Source of the DNA: Pricia antarctica
GTDB lineage: Bacteria > Bacteroidota > Bacteroidia > Flavobacteriales > Flavobacteriaceae
Assembly: GCA_011050085.1 (NCBI GenBank)
Contig: DRGL01000069.1
Span: forward strand, 62,001 to 126,000
Reading direction: 5' to 3'
Length of the DNA stretch: 64,000 nucleotides
A program made the position numbers and the translations under genes. Numbering within the stretch: the stretch's first letter is position 1; each line of letters starts with the position of its first letter. The notes beneath the pieces were generated by a model. That model had not been told where the DNA came from, ran no database searches, and saw only the letters and a list, made by a program, of their open reading frames with translations. Positions 41,401 to 49,770 of this stretch are shown here, in pieces.

Positions 41401-41979
41401 ATAGCCTTGGGTGCTGAAGCCGTCGTCAGCAAGACCATAGCTCTCTGAGGATTCCGCGAAAATGGGAATACCATTCTTATCCGGCCCTTTGTTGATGTAC
41501 AAGAGGTTGGTACGTAATTTGGGATCGTTTCGGAAGGATGCGGATACGTAGAGGTCAGGCCATCCATCGCCGTTGATATCGACCACCGATACGCCCGTAC
41601 ACCAGCGGCCCTGTCCGTCGACCTGGGCAACCTCGGTAATGTCGTCGAATTGCATATCGCCTCTATTAAGATATAGTTTATTGGAGACCATATTCGCGGC
41701 AAAATAGATATCCATTAATCCATCCTTATTAAAATCACCAATGCCTACCCCTGCTCCATTATAGATATTGGCCTGGTTAAGGATGTTTAAGGTATCGCTT
41801 TCAACAAGTTCGTTGTTGAAAGTAATGCCCGTATCCGAGCTGGACAAAAGCTTAAAAAGGGTTTTGTTTTGCTGTGCGGAAACGGTACCAAATGAAAATG
41901 ATACTACTATCGTCAAAAAGCTTACTAAACTATATTTCAAAATATTCATGTTACCGATTATTGAAAATGGACTGTACAT
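38419..41979 (-). CDS. FG-GAP/VCBS repeat protein with internal ASPIC/UnbV-like domain (1186 aa)
   Basis: Many 'DFNGDGWPDIYVAND / DFDGDGDLDLFVGG' calcium-binding propeller repeats; ASPIC-like 'NRYLKISFMGPKVNPEGIGATLRLLDSEG...HFGLGHTNSIDSLIVAWPDGKKQIL'. 4-nt overlap with the PAP2 gene. Confidence 0.92.
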   Translation of the reverse strand: MYSPFSIIGNMNILKYSLVSFLTIVVSFSFGTVSAQQNKTLFKLLSSSDTGITFNNELVESDTLNILNQANIYNGAGVGIGDFNKDGLMDIYFAANMVSNKLYLNRGDMQFDDITEVAQVDGQGRWCTGVSVVDINGDGWPDLYVSASFRNDPKLRTNLLYINKGPDKNGIPIFAESSESYGLADDGFSTQGYFFDYDKDGDLDLYQVTNEIYDPRTPIRYRTKLNDGSAKNADRLYRNNGDETFTDVSKEAGVTLEGWGHAAAISDFNGDGWPDIYVANDFISNDLLYINNKNGTFTDRLDDYFKHTGWNAMGTDVVDIDNDGHVDVISLEMLPENNLRKKRMLSGNEYYNYINNAQYNYNHQYVRNVMQMNSGPTPDGHPVFNDRGFMMGVYETDWSWCPLAADFDNDGFRDLIITNGLPRDVTDLDYIAYGSGQRAGAQDFTLAMTDSLPVVKLANYAFKNKGGSEFENTTEKWGMNNPSFSNGGAYADFDNDGDLDVVVNNINDTAFVYENTLKDTNRYLKISFMGPKVNPEGIGATLRLLDSEGELYYEHYPIRGYLSTNDTKAHFGLGHTNSIDSLIVAWPDGKKQILTNITDKELTVDYRNAAEISPKVSEATSETIFQNVASDYGIEFIPVETDFSDYNIQSTLPHKLSQYGPGIAVGDIDTNGFEDFYLGGSSDNPGVFFMQDASGKFTADASRLAQKEDVLFEDMGVLLFDADGDNDLDLYLVSGSYEIPAEHAVSNDRFFLNDGKGIFSRADVLPKDLANGSCVRAADFDGDGDLDLFVGGRVVSAAYPAPPKSMLLRNDGGKFIDVTDQFYPELQRIGMVTDALWSDFDADGTPDLILAGEWMPLTFLKNMGTSFTKIESGLEDKIGWWNSLVSGDFDKDGDMDYVAGNLGLNSNYTATSKEPMTIIAKDIDQNGSMDATVFCYMKGDDGERKAYPIASRDDLISQVITMRKKFPSYKSYGLADIEKLWSETDREGALVLKATEMRSSYIENKGDGTFEMKPLPREAQEAPIFGMSADDVNGDGNLDLILVGNDYGMDPYSGRHDAFNGLVIRGDGSGNFIPMPLDESGFFVPGDAKGLAIVHTAKKEDVLIATQNQDSIAVFSRKSVNSDRWIDLKADDFSAVISYKDGSKRKEEFYYGNTYLSQSSRKFAVEKTAKKITIINFKGNRREIDL

Positions 41980-42211
41980 CTATCGCATATATTTAAGGTG
42001 CTTCCCCTTCCCGGGAATAACAGGAAAAGTACGTTGCAAGCATCCCCTCTACTTTTTAGCCTTTGTTTATAGGAAAACATCTGTATCAACTCCAATTTTT
42101 TATGAATCGTTTCAATGTTAGATATGGTTTTGTCAAATAGGGGGCCAAAGCTAAATGCGTATAAAATTCATCTCTGCATTTTCTTTATAAAAATCCTTTT
42201 GCAAAACTATA

Positions 42212-43270
42212 TTATTCCGAAGGAATTGGAATTTCCTCTTTTTCTGATTTGGGTTTTCCTAAAACCGGATAGCCTTTTTCATCCCATTGTATCTTTTGCA
42301 TTCTGGGTGATCGCGAAGGTCCGCAGCCCTCTCCGGGCTTAGAATTGGCATGATACAATATCCAATCCTCGGTACCATCAGGCGATTTGAAAAACGAATT
42401 ATGACCTGGCGCATACACCCCATTTTCAGGAGATTGGGTAAATATCGGTTCTTCGGACTTAACCCAGCTATCGGCATCCAACAAATTATCAGTGCCGGTG
42501 AACGCCAACAGCCCCAAACTATAATAATCCGTCCAGCAACCATTCGCCGAAAATACAATGAATATATTATCTTCGTGGACCAAGAATTGTGGTCCCTCGT
42601 TTACCAATACCTCAGGCGGATTTTCAAGGGACGTTCCCGTATCCCAATGTCTTTCCCATTCAAAAGTAGGTGAAGCTATTTTTACACGCTCCCCATCGAT
42701 TTCAAGCGGATTTTTCATTTTGGCAATAAAAATATCCTGTTGTCCATTTTGATCCCCCTCCCAACCTGACCATATCATATACAACTGTCCATTGTGCCGA
42801 AAGACATTACCATCGATGGCCCATTTATCGGTTGCGGCAGCTATTTTGCCCTTAAATTGAAACTTACCTTGAAAAGGATCTTCCGAGGTGTTCTCGACGA
42901 CATACATTCTGTGGGTAGTGTTGTTGCCATCATCGGCGGCATAATAGACATACCATTTACCATCGATAAAATGAACTTCAGGTGCCCAGATCTCATGTGA
43001 ATACAGAGTTCCCTCGGGCGGTGTCCAAATCGTTTTAACCTCTGCATTTTTGAGATTTGCCAAATTTTTCACCCTTTTCAGTACCAGCTTATTTCCTTCC
43101 GTACTGGTGTAGTGATAATATCCGTTATGGTAGGTGCTATAGGGATCGGGGCCGCTTGGCAGCAAAGGATTGGTGAAGGTGTTTGAAGTCTTATTTTCCT
43201 GACAACTCGCAGTCAAGGAAAGAAATAAGGCAATGATAGGAAGCAAAATTTTGACTTTTTGTATACTCAT
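42212..43270 (-). CDS. GH43 family glycoside hydrolase, lipoprotein
   Basis: 'NTFTNPLLPSGPDPYSTYHNGYYHYTSTE', 'HEIWAPEVHFIDGKWYVYYAAD', 'WAIDGNVFRHNGQLYMIWSGW'. Confidence 0.93.
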   Translation of the reverse strand: MSIQKVKILLPIIALFLSLTASCQENKTSNTFTNPLLPSGPDPYSTYHNGYYHYTSTEGNKLVLKRVKNLANLKNAEVKTIWTPPEGTLYSHEIWAPEVHFIDGKWYVYYAADDGNNTTHRMYVVENTSEDPFQGKFQFKGKIAAATDKWAIDGNVFRHNGQLYMIWSGWEGDQNGQQDIFIAKMKNPLEIDGERVKIASPTFEWERHWDTGTSLENPPEVLVNEGPQFLVHEDNIFIVFSANGCWTDYYSLGLLAFTGTDNLLDADSWVKSEEPIFTQSPENGVYAPGHNSFFKSPDGTEDWILYHANSKPGEGCGPSRSPRMQKIQWDEKGYPVLGKPKSEKEEIPIPSE

Positions 43271-43309
43271 GATTTTCTAAGTATTGCTATTTAATTCTTT
43301 CGAACGCGT

Positions 43310-44767
43310 TCAGTTGTTATTTTTATCAGTTATCTCAAAGATATAATCGGCTAGGGCATCTACCCGATCTTGGTCGATGACCCCTTCCCAAGCTGGCATC
43401 CCTTTTTTGATAATGCCGCCATTTATAATCTTTACCATACTAGCTTTATCGGACACGTATTTCCATTTTCCGTCGCGCATACTTTGGGCCGTTTTCGTTC
43501 CTTTCAGATCTATACCATGGCAACTGGCGCACAATTGTCCGTAAATCTTTTTCGGGGTATTACTAATACCTTCGGTGGACGTATCGGTCATCGAAGACTC
43601 ATTCACGAACGAATTTAGCGCTATTCCGCTCTCACCCTTGGCCGCTGGCCGCATACGTAATAGCAAATCGGATTTGGGTCCAGGTGTTCCCTCCGGCGGA
43701 TCGTATTGAGAAGTGGATATATAGAGATAGCCTTCGGGCCCAACCGTTATCGCCCTGATACGGCCATAAACCTTGGGCAACAACACCTTTTCCTCAGTTA
43801 CATTTTTGTCATTGACAGCAAGTTCGATAATCTTTTCCCCCCTAAGACAGGCCAAGAGCATTTTACCCTTGAGACTGGAAAACGCATCGGCATTGTAAAA
43901 TACCAGTTTAGAGGGACCGATAGAAGGCGTATATTCCAATAAGGGGGCCAACATGCCCTCCTGAGTATCGGAATGATGAATAATAGGCCATCCGTAATTG
44001 GCCCCTTTATAGATTCTATTGATTTCGTCGCCCCCGGTCGGCCCATGTTCCGAACTGTACAGAAAATCGGTGCCGGCCTGAAAATCCAAACCTTGTGGAT
44101 TTCGATGGCCATACGACCAGATTTCCTTTCTGGCGGTATCGTTTTCCACGAAAGGATTGTCAATTGGAATACTTCCATCGTCATTTACCCGTAGTATTTT
44201 TCCGTTCAGGGATTTCAGGTCCTGCGCCAACATGGGTTGATCTGCGTCTCCGGTGGTAATGTAAAGTTTGCCGTCAGGACCGAATTTCAAGCGGCAACCC
44301 GTATGGTTTTGGTTCGCCTTGATGTCAGAGACGAGAATCAGCTGTTGGATGAGCGTATCCCTCTCTAGCTGATAACGCACCACTTTTAAGAAGGAGTTAT
44401 CCCCTATTCGGTAATTGTGGGCGAGGTAGATTTGTTGGTTGGTACTGAAATTAGGATGTACCGCCATGCCCAACAAGCCCATTTTCTTGAGCGTGTCCAG
44501 CTTCTTGATGACTAGGGCGGGCTTTTCAAGAAGCTTTTCGTCTCTGTAGATTCTTACTTTTCCATCAGTTTCGGTAAAGAGCATTGTGCTATCCGGCAAA
44601 AAGGCAATTTCCCAAGGTAAGGTCAAGCCCGTGGCTAAGGTATCGATTACAAAGGTGTTCGATTTCAAATGTTCCCTGTTTTCTGAGCTGTACCAAGAGC
44701 AGCAAAAAATGATAGCCATGCAGGCCAGAGCCGTTAGAAATAGGTATCCTGTTTTCATACGTTCCAT
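43310..44767 (-). CDS. PQQ-type sugar dehydrogenase (GSDH/sorbosone-like) fused to C-terminal cytochrome c
   Basis: 'LPWEIAFLPDSTMLFTETDGKVRIY', 'NHTGCRLKFGPDGKLYITTGDA', 'IWSYGHRNPQGLDF', 'SEHGPTGGDEINRI'; haem c motif 'CASCHG' followed by 'GMPAW'. Confidence 0.93.
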   Translation of the reverse strand: MERMKTGYLFLTALACMAIIFCCSWYSSENREHLKSNTFVIDTLATGLTLPWEIAFLPDSTMLFTETDGKVRIYRDEKLLEKPALVIKKLDTLKKMGLLGMAVHPNFSTNQQIYLAHNYRIGDNSFLKVVRYQLERDTLIQQLILVSDIKANQNHTGCRLKFGPDGKLYITTGDADQPMLAQDLKSLNGKILRVNDDGSIPIDNPFVENDTARKEIWSYGHRNPQGLDFQAGTDFLYSSEHGPTGGDEINRIYKGANYGWPIIHHSDTQEGMLAPLLEYTPSIGPSKLVFYNADAFSSLKGKMLLACLRGEKIIELAVNDKNVTEEKVLLPKVYGRIRAITVGPEGYLYISTSQYDPPEGTPGPKSDLLLRMRPAAKGESGIALNSFVNESSMTDTSTEGISNTPKKIYGQLCASCHGIDLKGTKTAQSMRDGKWKYVSDKASMVKIINGGIIKKGMPAWEGVIDQDRVDALADYIFEITDKNNN

Positions 44768-44794
44768 TTTTGGATTTTGTTCTCAATTGGCCAA

Positions 44795-47008
44795 TTATTC
44801 TTTCGTATCCGTTTCGATCTTCCCCCCGTCATTAAACAGATTGTGCGATACAAAATAACCGTCTTTTTCCTTCCCGTCGACCAAAATCCTTTTCATTTTT
44901 CTTTTCCCGTGAGTATTTTGAATTAGCAATTCCTTCCCTTTTTTCAATTTCCATTTTACGGCATCGAAAATGGGAACGCTTACCAGATATTCGGGATCGG
45001 CAGGGGAAAGCGGATATAGTCCCGATGCGGCGCATACATACCAGGCCGACATTTCACCGGCATCATCCATTCCGGGAAGGGCGATGCCATCATCACCCAT
45101 ACCATAATAGTTTTCTAGCAAATCGTCGATAACCGCTTGTGACTTTTCGGGCTTGTTCACAAAATAATAGGAGAAAGGGGCCTCGTGGTCCGGCTGGTTG
45201 CCCTGACAATATTGCCCCTTGAAACTTGAAATGTTTCTGGCGATGTGTTCGGGATTCCAAGGCAGTGTAAATAGGGAATCCAACTTTTCCTCGAATTTTT
45301 CAGGGCCATACAGATCGACCAATCCGGGCATATCGTGCGGCACATAGAACGAAACCTGCCAAGCATTGGCCTCGCGATACATATATTCGTAGTAGGGATA
45401 TTGCGGATCGAAAGGGGTAATCCAGTCGCCATTTTCCAACCGGCCCCGCATAAAATGGGTCTTTTTGTCGAACACATTTTTGTAGTTCTGCGAGCGTTCC
45501 ATTAAATCTTTATATTTTAATTCATCTTTCATTGCTTTGGCCAATTGTGCCAAGGCATAATCGTCATAGGCGTATTCCAAAGTCTTTGATACGCCTGCAG
45601 CCGCTTTGGTCTCAACATGAGGGTTTTTAATATCCGGATCCGAAATAAATCCTTTCTGTATGTATTCCTTAATGTAAGGTCTAGCGCTACGGCCATCGGG
45701 CATTTCTTTGTACGCATTATTAAGCAAGAGACTATAGGCTTTGTTCACATCGAAGTCCCGTATTCCACGGGCATAGGCTCCGGCAATAAAAGCAGAGCCG
45801 TGGTCGCCATGGAAAAAAGTGGGTACAAAGCCGGTAAGTTCCCCGATATCCATTAGTGATTTGATAACATCTGTAGTAACCTCGGGCTGTAACACTTGGA
45901 GTAGCACCAGTTTATTCCGGTAGGTGTCCCACAGCGAGGGAATGGTGTAATATTTAAAATCTTCCTTGCGAACATTTCCTTTGGTATCCGTAAATTCGCT
46001 ATTGACATCACTGCGCAATGCGGGCCATAAAAAGGAACGGTACAGCGACGAATAAAAAAGTGTTTTCTGTTTTTGGGTGCCTCCGGCTATTTCCACTTTG
46101 GATAAAAAACCGTTCCAAAGTTTGCTTCCGGCCGTATGGACGTCCTCAAAAGATTTTTCGCCGACTTCCTCAACCATATTTTCCTTGGCATTGGCGGCAC
46201 TGACGAAAGACAATCCTATTTTTAGTATAACGGGGCCATCGGTATCCGAAATTCCGATTATGGCGTGGCCCTCCGCTTTCCCCTCATCGACCTTTTCCAT
46301 AGAGGAAATAGGAGTGTTCAGGATGGCAAAAAAGTGGATTTTGTCGCGCCCCATATCCTGATAACCGCTGATACTATTTTCGCCTACCTTTTCGATTTTC
46401 CAACTGCGGACCTCGTTGTTCGCCCTTCCAAGGTCAAAAAGGATTTTTCTATTTGAATTCTTTTCAAAAGTATACTCGTGGATGGCCGCCCTTAAAGTAG
46501 AGGTCAGTCTGGTCTTGACTCCATAGTCCTCCAAAAAAACTTCATAATAGGCCGGTGATGCCTTTTCGTTTTCGTGTGAAAATTTTGATTTAAAAGGTCG
46601 TTTTGCATCGCCTGAAAGTGGCAAAATAGGGATGTTACAAAGGTTCCAATGCCCTTTGTTGGTATGGGTAAAACCAAGTATTTCGGTATCCTCGTACTCG
46701 TAACCGGCACCCGACCCGTATTCGGTAATCGGGCTGACCTGTACCATGGCATTTGGCAACGCGCTACCCGGAAAAGTGAGTCCGGCCCAGACCCGCCAAC
46801 CTTCGGGAGGGGTATAGCCAATTTGAATGGGGTCGGTCAACGGGGCCGTACCGATAAAGGGGTTGACGTACTGCACGGGGTTTTTTGCAAATACCGTTTC
46901 CTTTTGATCGGCTTTGCCCGTATGCTGGCCTTGGCAGGAGAAAACGATTCCTCCGATCATACTAAATGCGATATTTTTAACTACTTTTCTAAATGTAAAC
47001 ATCACCAT
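44795..47008 (-). CDS. GH92 family glycoside hydrolase (alpha-mannosidase type)
   Basis: 'GSALPNAMVQVSPITEYG', 'FFHGDHGSAFIAGAYARG', 'YREANAWQVSFYVPHD', 'ALPGMDDAGEMSAWYVCAASGLYPL' are GH92 core motifs. Confidence 0.93.
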   Translation of the reverse strand: MVMFTFRKVVKNIAFSMIGGIVFSCQGQHTGKADQKETVFAKNPVQYVNPFIGTAPLTDPIQIGYTPPEGWRVWAGLTFPGSALPNAMVQVSPITEYGSGAGYEYEDTEILGFTHTNKGHWNLCNIPILPLSGDAKRPFKSKFSHENEKASPAYYEVFLEDYGVKTRLTSTLRAAIHEYTFEKNSNRKILFDLGRANNEVRSWKIEKVGENSISGYQDMGRDKIHFFAILNTPISSMEKVDEGKAEGHAIIGISDTDGPVILKIGLSFVSAANAKENMVEEVGEKSFEDVHTAGSKLWNGFLSKVEIAGGTQKQKTLFYSSLYRSFLWPALRSDVNSEFTDTKGNVRKEDFKYYTIPSLWDTYRNKLVLLQVLQPEVTTDVIKSLMDIGELTGFVPTFFHGDHGSAFIAGAYARGIRDFDVNKAYSLLLNNAYKEMPDGRSARPYIKEYIQKGFISDPDIKNPHVETKAAAGVSKTLEYAYDDYALAQLAKAMKDELKYKDLMERSQNYKNVFDKKTHFMRGRLENGDWITPFDPQYPYYEYMYREANAWQVSFYVPHDMPGLVDLYGPEKFEEKLDSLFTLPWNPEHIARNISSFKGQYCQGNQPDHEAPFSYYFVNKPEKSQAVIDDLLENYYGMGDDGIALPGMDDAGEMSAWYVCAASGLYPLSPADPEYLVSVPIFDAVKWKLKKGKELLIQNTHGKRKMKRILVDGKEKDGYFVSHNLFNDGGKIETDTKE

Positions 47009-49221
47009 ATTAATTTAACCGCAACACCATCAGGTTCGTTATCGAAACTTACATACACGGTTTTAGAGCTTTCGTCCCAATCCGATGTAACATCGGCTAG
47101 CATTTCTCCTTCTACGTTCTTCACGATGATACTTTTCGGTGCAGCAGGTAGAAGAATACGCATACTGTTGACGGTGTTTACGGGACTTTTACAAACAAAG
47201 GAAAAGCTGTTCTTATCTACCTGTTCATCATGAATCCGTGATGCCGAGGCCAAGACCTGCGGGCGTGCCTTTTCCAGAACCCGATTAATATTATATAGAA
47301 AGGCCTGTTCGCCCGGTTTTACCGATTTTTTCTCGAGTACGGGAAGTGCAGGATCAAAGAGGTCGATTACAGGGCCATTCACTTCATAAGGTTTGTCGCT
47401 GACACTTTCGTCCATAACGGCAATGATATCATAGGGCCCACGTTCGAGATACAGGTTGTTTTTAAAGGTCAGTTCGCCCGCTTTTGCATCGTTCCCATAT
47501 GCATTTTTTAGGATGTCGATATACGAAGTATCCCCTTTTGCGTTCATTACGAAATCCTTTGGATTTTGCGTAATCAAATGCACACTACCTTTCCCGAACT
47601 TGAAGTTCTGTTTCGCCGTGGAAGTTTCGACGCCCATAAGCTCGAATAAATGTTCAGAGGGTGCTTTGTATTTTTCTCCATCGGAATTCCACCATTCCAT
47701 GACCGATTGATAGGGGTCGTCATCTTTGCCTACATACACTAGAACACCGCCTTTTTCGACCCATTCAGCAATGTGTTGATGGATTTCTGGCGCGTCGGGC
47801 TTCATATTGGAATAACTCATGACCAAGACCTTGATATCCTTTAAGGTCGCCTCGAAGGAAAGGTTTTCCATATGAACGGTCTGCACAGGAACGCCCCGTT
47901 TCAGCAAGGGCAAAGTTTGCCCGTAAAAGTTGGAAAAACGAGGGTCTTCAAATCCGTCGTGGGTCGGAAAGCGCTGGAACATTAGGGAATTGCCCATCAG
48001 TACTCCGATTTCGTTACTACCGTTCACCCGATTTTCGGATACCGGCATATTGTTGAGGGCGTTGACCATCACTTGCATCTGGGTCGAATAGAACTTGGGA
48101 ATCAGGATCTTTTTATCGCTATCGGCTACCCGGTACGGCTTGGTGTAAATACGCTCGGGCCAGGGCATCACCTCATAATCCGCTACTCCGGGGTACAATA
48201 ACTGTGCTACAAAGGTTGCCTGATAATTTCGTTTATAGTCTGCCCAATCTTTGGCCCGATCCTCTATAGGGTCGGTTAGAAAGAAAAGCTTCCGTTTGGT
48301 CGGGGCGGTCATCGAAACCATGGAACCATATTCCAAAAAGGCGTTTTCGAAGACACGTTCCTTTTCCTTCCCGTCAAAAAAAACGGCTTCCCTTGAGGTA
48401 CCCGTCCATACTTGGGCGATGTAGCCATCAATACCCGGCAGGGAGGCCAAACTTGCTTCGGGACTCACAATTTGCCATGCCGAGTAATTCACTAACGAGT
48501 GGGTGGGAATATAAATTTTGACATCCATGCCCTTGCTTTTTCCATAGGATTTGGCATAGGATGAAACTTCCTTCAAAGTATTATAGTACAATTGGTACTT
48601 CAGTTTGTTTGACAAGAAGGTATTTTCCGGTGATTCGTGCTGCGGTTTCCATGGGAAGTCGTAGAATTTTTGCCATTCTTCCTTAAACGCGCTGCTGTAT
48701 CCCGCCCGGGACCAGAATTCGGGCTCCTCCAAGTATATCGAGCATACACCGGCATCGATAACGCGTTCGATAATTTCCTTTTTTATGTATTCGATAAAGG
48801 CCGTGCTCGGTACAATGTAAGGTACGTTATGCCCATGCCAAATGGTATCGCCGTCTTGTTCGACCTGCCCCTCGCCCAGATGGTTCTTACCGTCCCATTC
48901 GCCCAAAAAATAATCTTGGTATGAGCCCCAAGCTATACCAGTCATAAAATGGGTATCGTAGCCCCGGTCTTTCCACGATTTTAGGCGTTCTTCAAAGGTC
49001 AATTCCTGCTGCCCGTCGGTAGGGTTCCCGTTAACCCCATAAACAATGGCAATATCGGAGCGCACATCGATTTCGGGCATCCAAGGGCTGCTCGTTTGGA
49101 AAGCGGTTTTTTCTTTTGTAGCATCCGGGACGATTTCTTGGGCCTGTCCAGAAAACCAAAAGGCGTACCACGCCATACAGAGTAAGACGCTACTTTTTCT
49201 ACTACTATCCATCAATATCAA
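47002..49221 (-). CDS. Unassigned 739-aa exported protein; putative glycoside hydrolase with GH42-like architecture (TIM barrel + trimerisation/GATase-like domain)
   Basis: Signal peptide; 'ICSIYLEEPEFWSRAGYSSAFKEEW'-type acidic strand end; GATase-like 'LKDIKVLVMSYSNMKPDAPEIHQHIAEWVEKGGVLVYVG'; C-terminal beta-rich region; 7-nt overlap with GH92. Confidence 0.7.
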   Translation of the reverse strand: MILMDSSRKSSVLLCMAWYAFWFSGQAQEIVPDATKEKTAFQTSSPWMPEIDVRSDIAIVYGVNGNPTDGQQELTFEERLKSWKDRGYDTHFMTGIAWGSYQDYFLGEWDGKNHLGEGQVEQDGDTIWHGHNVPYIVPSTAFIEYIKKEIIERVIDAGVCSIYLEEPEFWSRAGYSSAFKEEWQKFYDFPWKPQHESPENTFLSNKLKYQLYYNTLKEVSSYAKSYGKSKGMDVKIYIPTHSLVNYSAWQIVSPEASLASLPGIDGYIAQVWTGTSREAVFFDGKEKERVFENAFLEYGSMVSMTAPTKRKLFFLTDPIEDRAKDWADYKRNYQATFVAQLLYPGVADYEVMPWPERIYTKPYRVADSDKKILIPKFYSTQMQVMVNALNNMPVSENRVNGSNEIGVLMGNSLMFQRFPTHDGFEDPRFSNFYGQTLPLLKRGVPVQTVHMENLSFEATLKDIKVLVMSYSNMKPDAPEIHQHIAEWVEKGGVLVYVGKDDDPYQSVMEWWNSDGEKYKAPSEHLFELMGVETSTAKQNFKFGKGSVHLITQNPKDFVMNAKGDTSYIDILKNAYGNDAKAGELTFKNNLYLERGPYDIIAVMDESVSDKPYEVNGPVIDLFDPALPVLEKKSVKPGEQAFLYNINRVLEKARPQVLASASRIHDEQVDKNSFSFVCKSPVNTVNSMRILLPAAPKSIIVKNVEGEMLADVTSDWDESSKTVYVSFDNEPDGVAVKLIW

Positions 49222-49421
49222 ATGTCTTATTACTAATTTTTGAAATGAAATGAAAGGAAAGGCGACTACCCATTTCCTTCGTTTTGATTTATCTGTTTAA
49301 GGCAACATTTCCTAAATGTAGTAGTGTGTAGCACCACCCTCAAAAGTCGTCTCTATCGGTTTATTAGGTCCGCCGTTTTTGAACTCCATTTTCCGAAATC
49401 GATTTTGAAATCATCTACGCA

Positions 49422-49514
49422 CTATTTTTTACTCCAGGAATGATACCCCGCGCCGGTCACGATATCGTTCGAAAAGAATGGCAGCCATCTGAACAACGCC
49501 CTACAATGTATCAT
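49422..49514 (-). pseudogene. Possible C-terminal gene remnant (MIHCRALFRWLPFFSNDIVTGAGYHSWSKK*)
   Basis: Short stop-free frame resembling a protein C-terminus in the 550-bp gap between the 739-aa gene and the sulfatase. Confidence 0.25.
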
Positions 49515-49770
49515 ATCATTTTTTCAAGCTCCATACTTTTTAAAAGGATTCCCTTTTTTCGTTTCCTGTCATCAAACTAGGATAAATTAATGGCCGGAAC
49601 TTCCCATATCGTCGGACATACTAAAAACAATGTCGAGGCATCCTGCTTTACTATAGTCTACCATCTCAATTCTTGGCATGACACGACTATTACAAGGGTC
49701 ATACTACCGTTAAGCACCTAATAAGGTTGTTTTTTACTCAGTATAATTTGACGTTTGGATATTCAAAATA

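Noticed and set aside
46649-47233. 194-aa plus-strand ORF across the GH92/739-aa junction
   Set aside because: Antisense shadow ORF; both genes underneath have strong or reasonable coding evidence.
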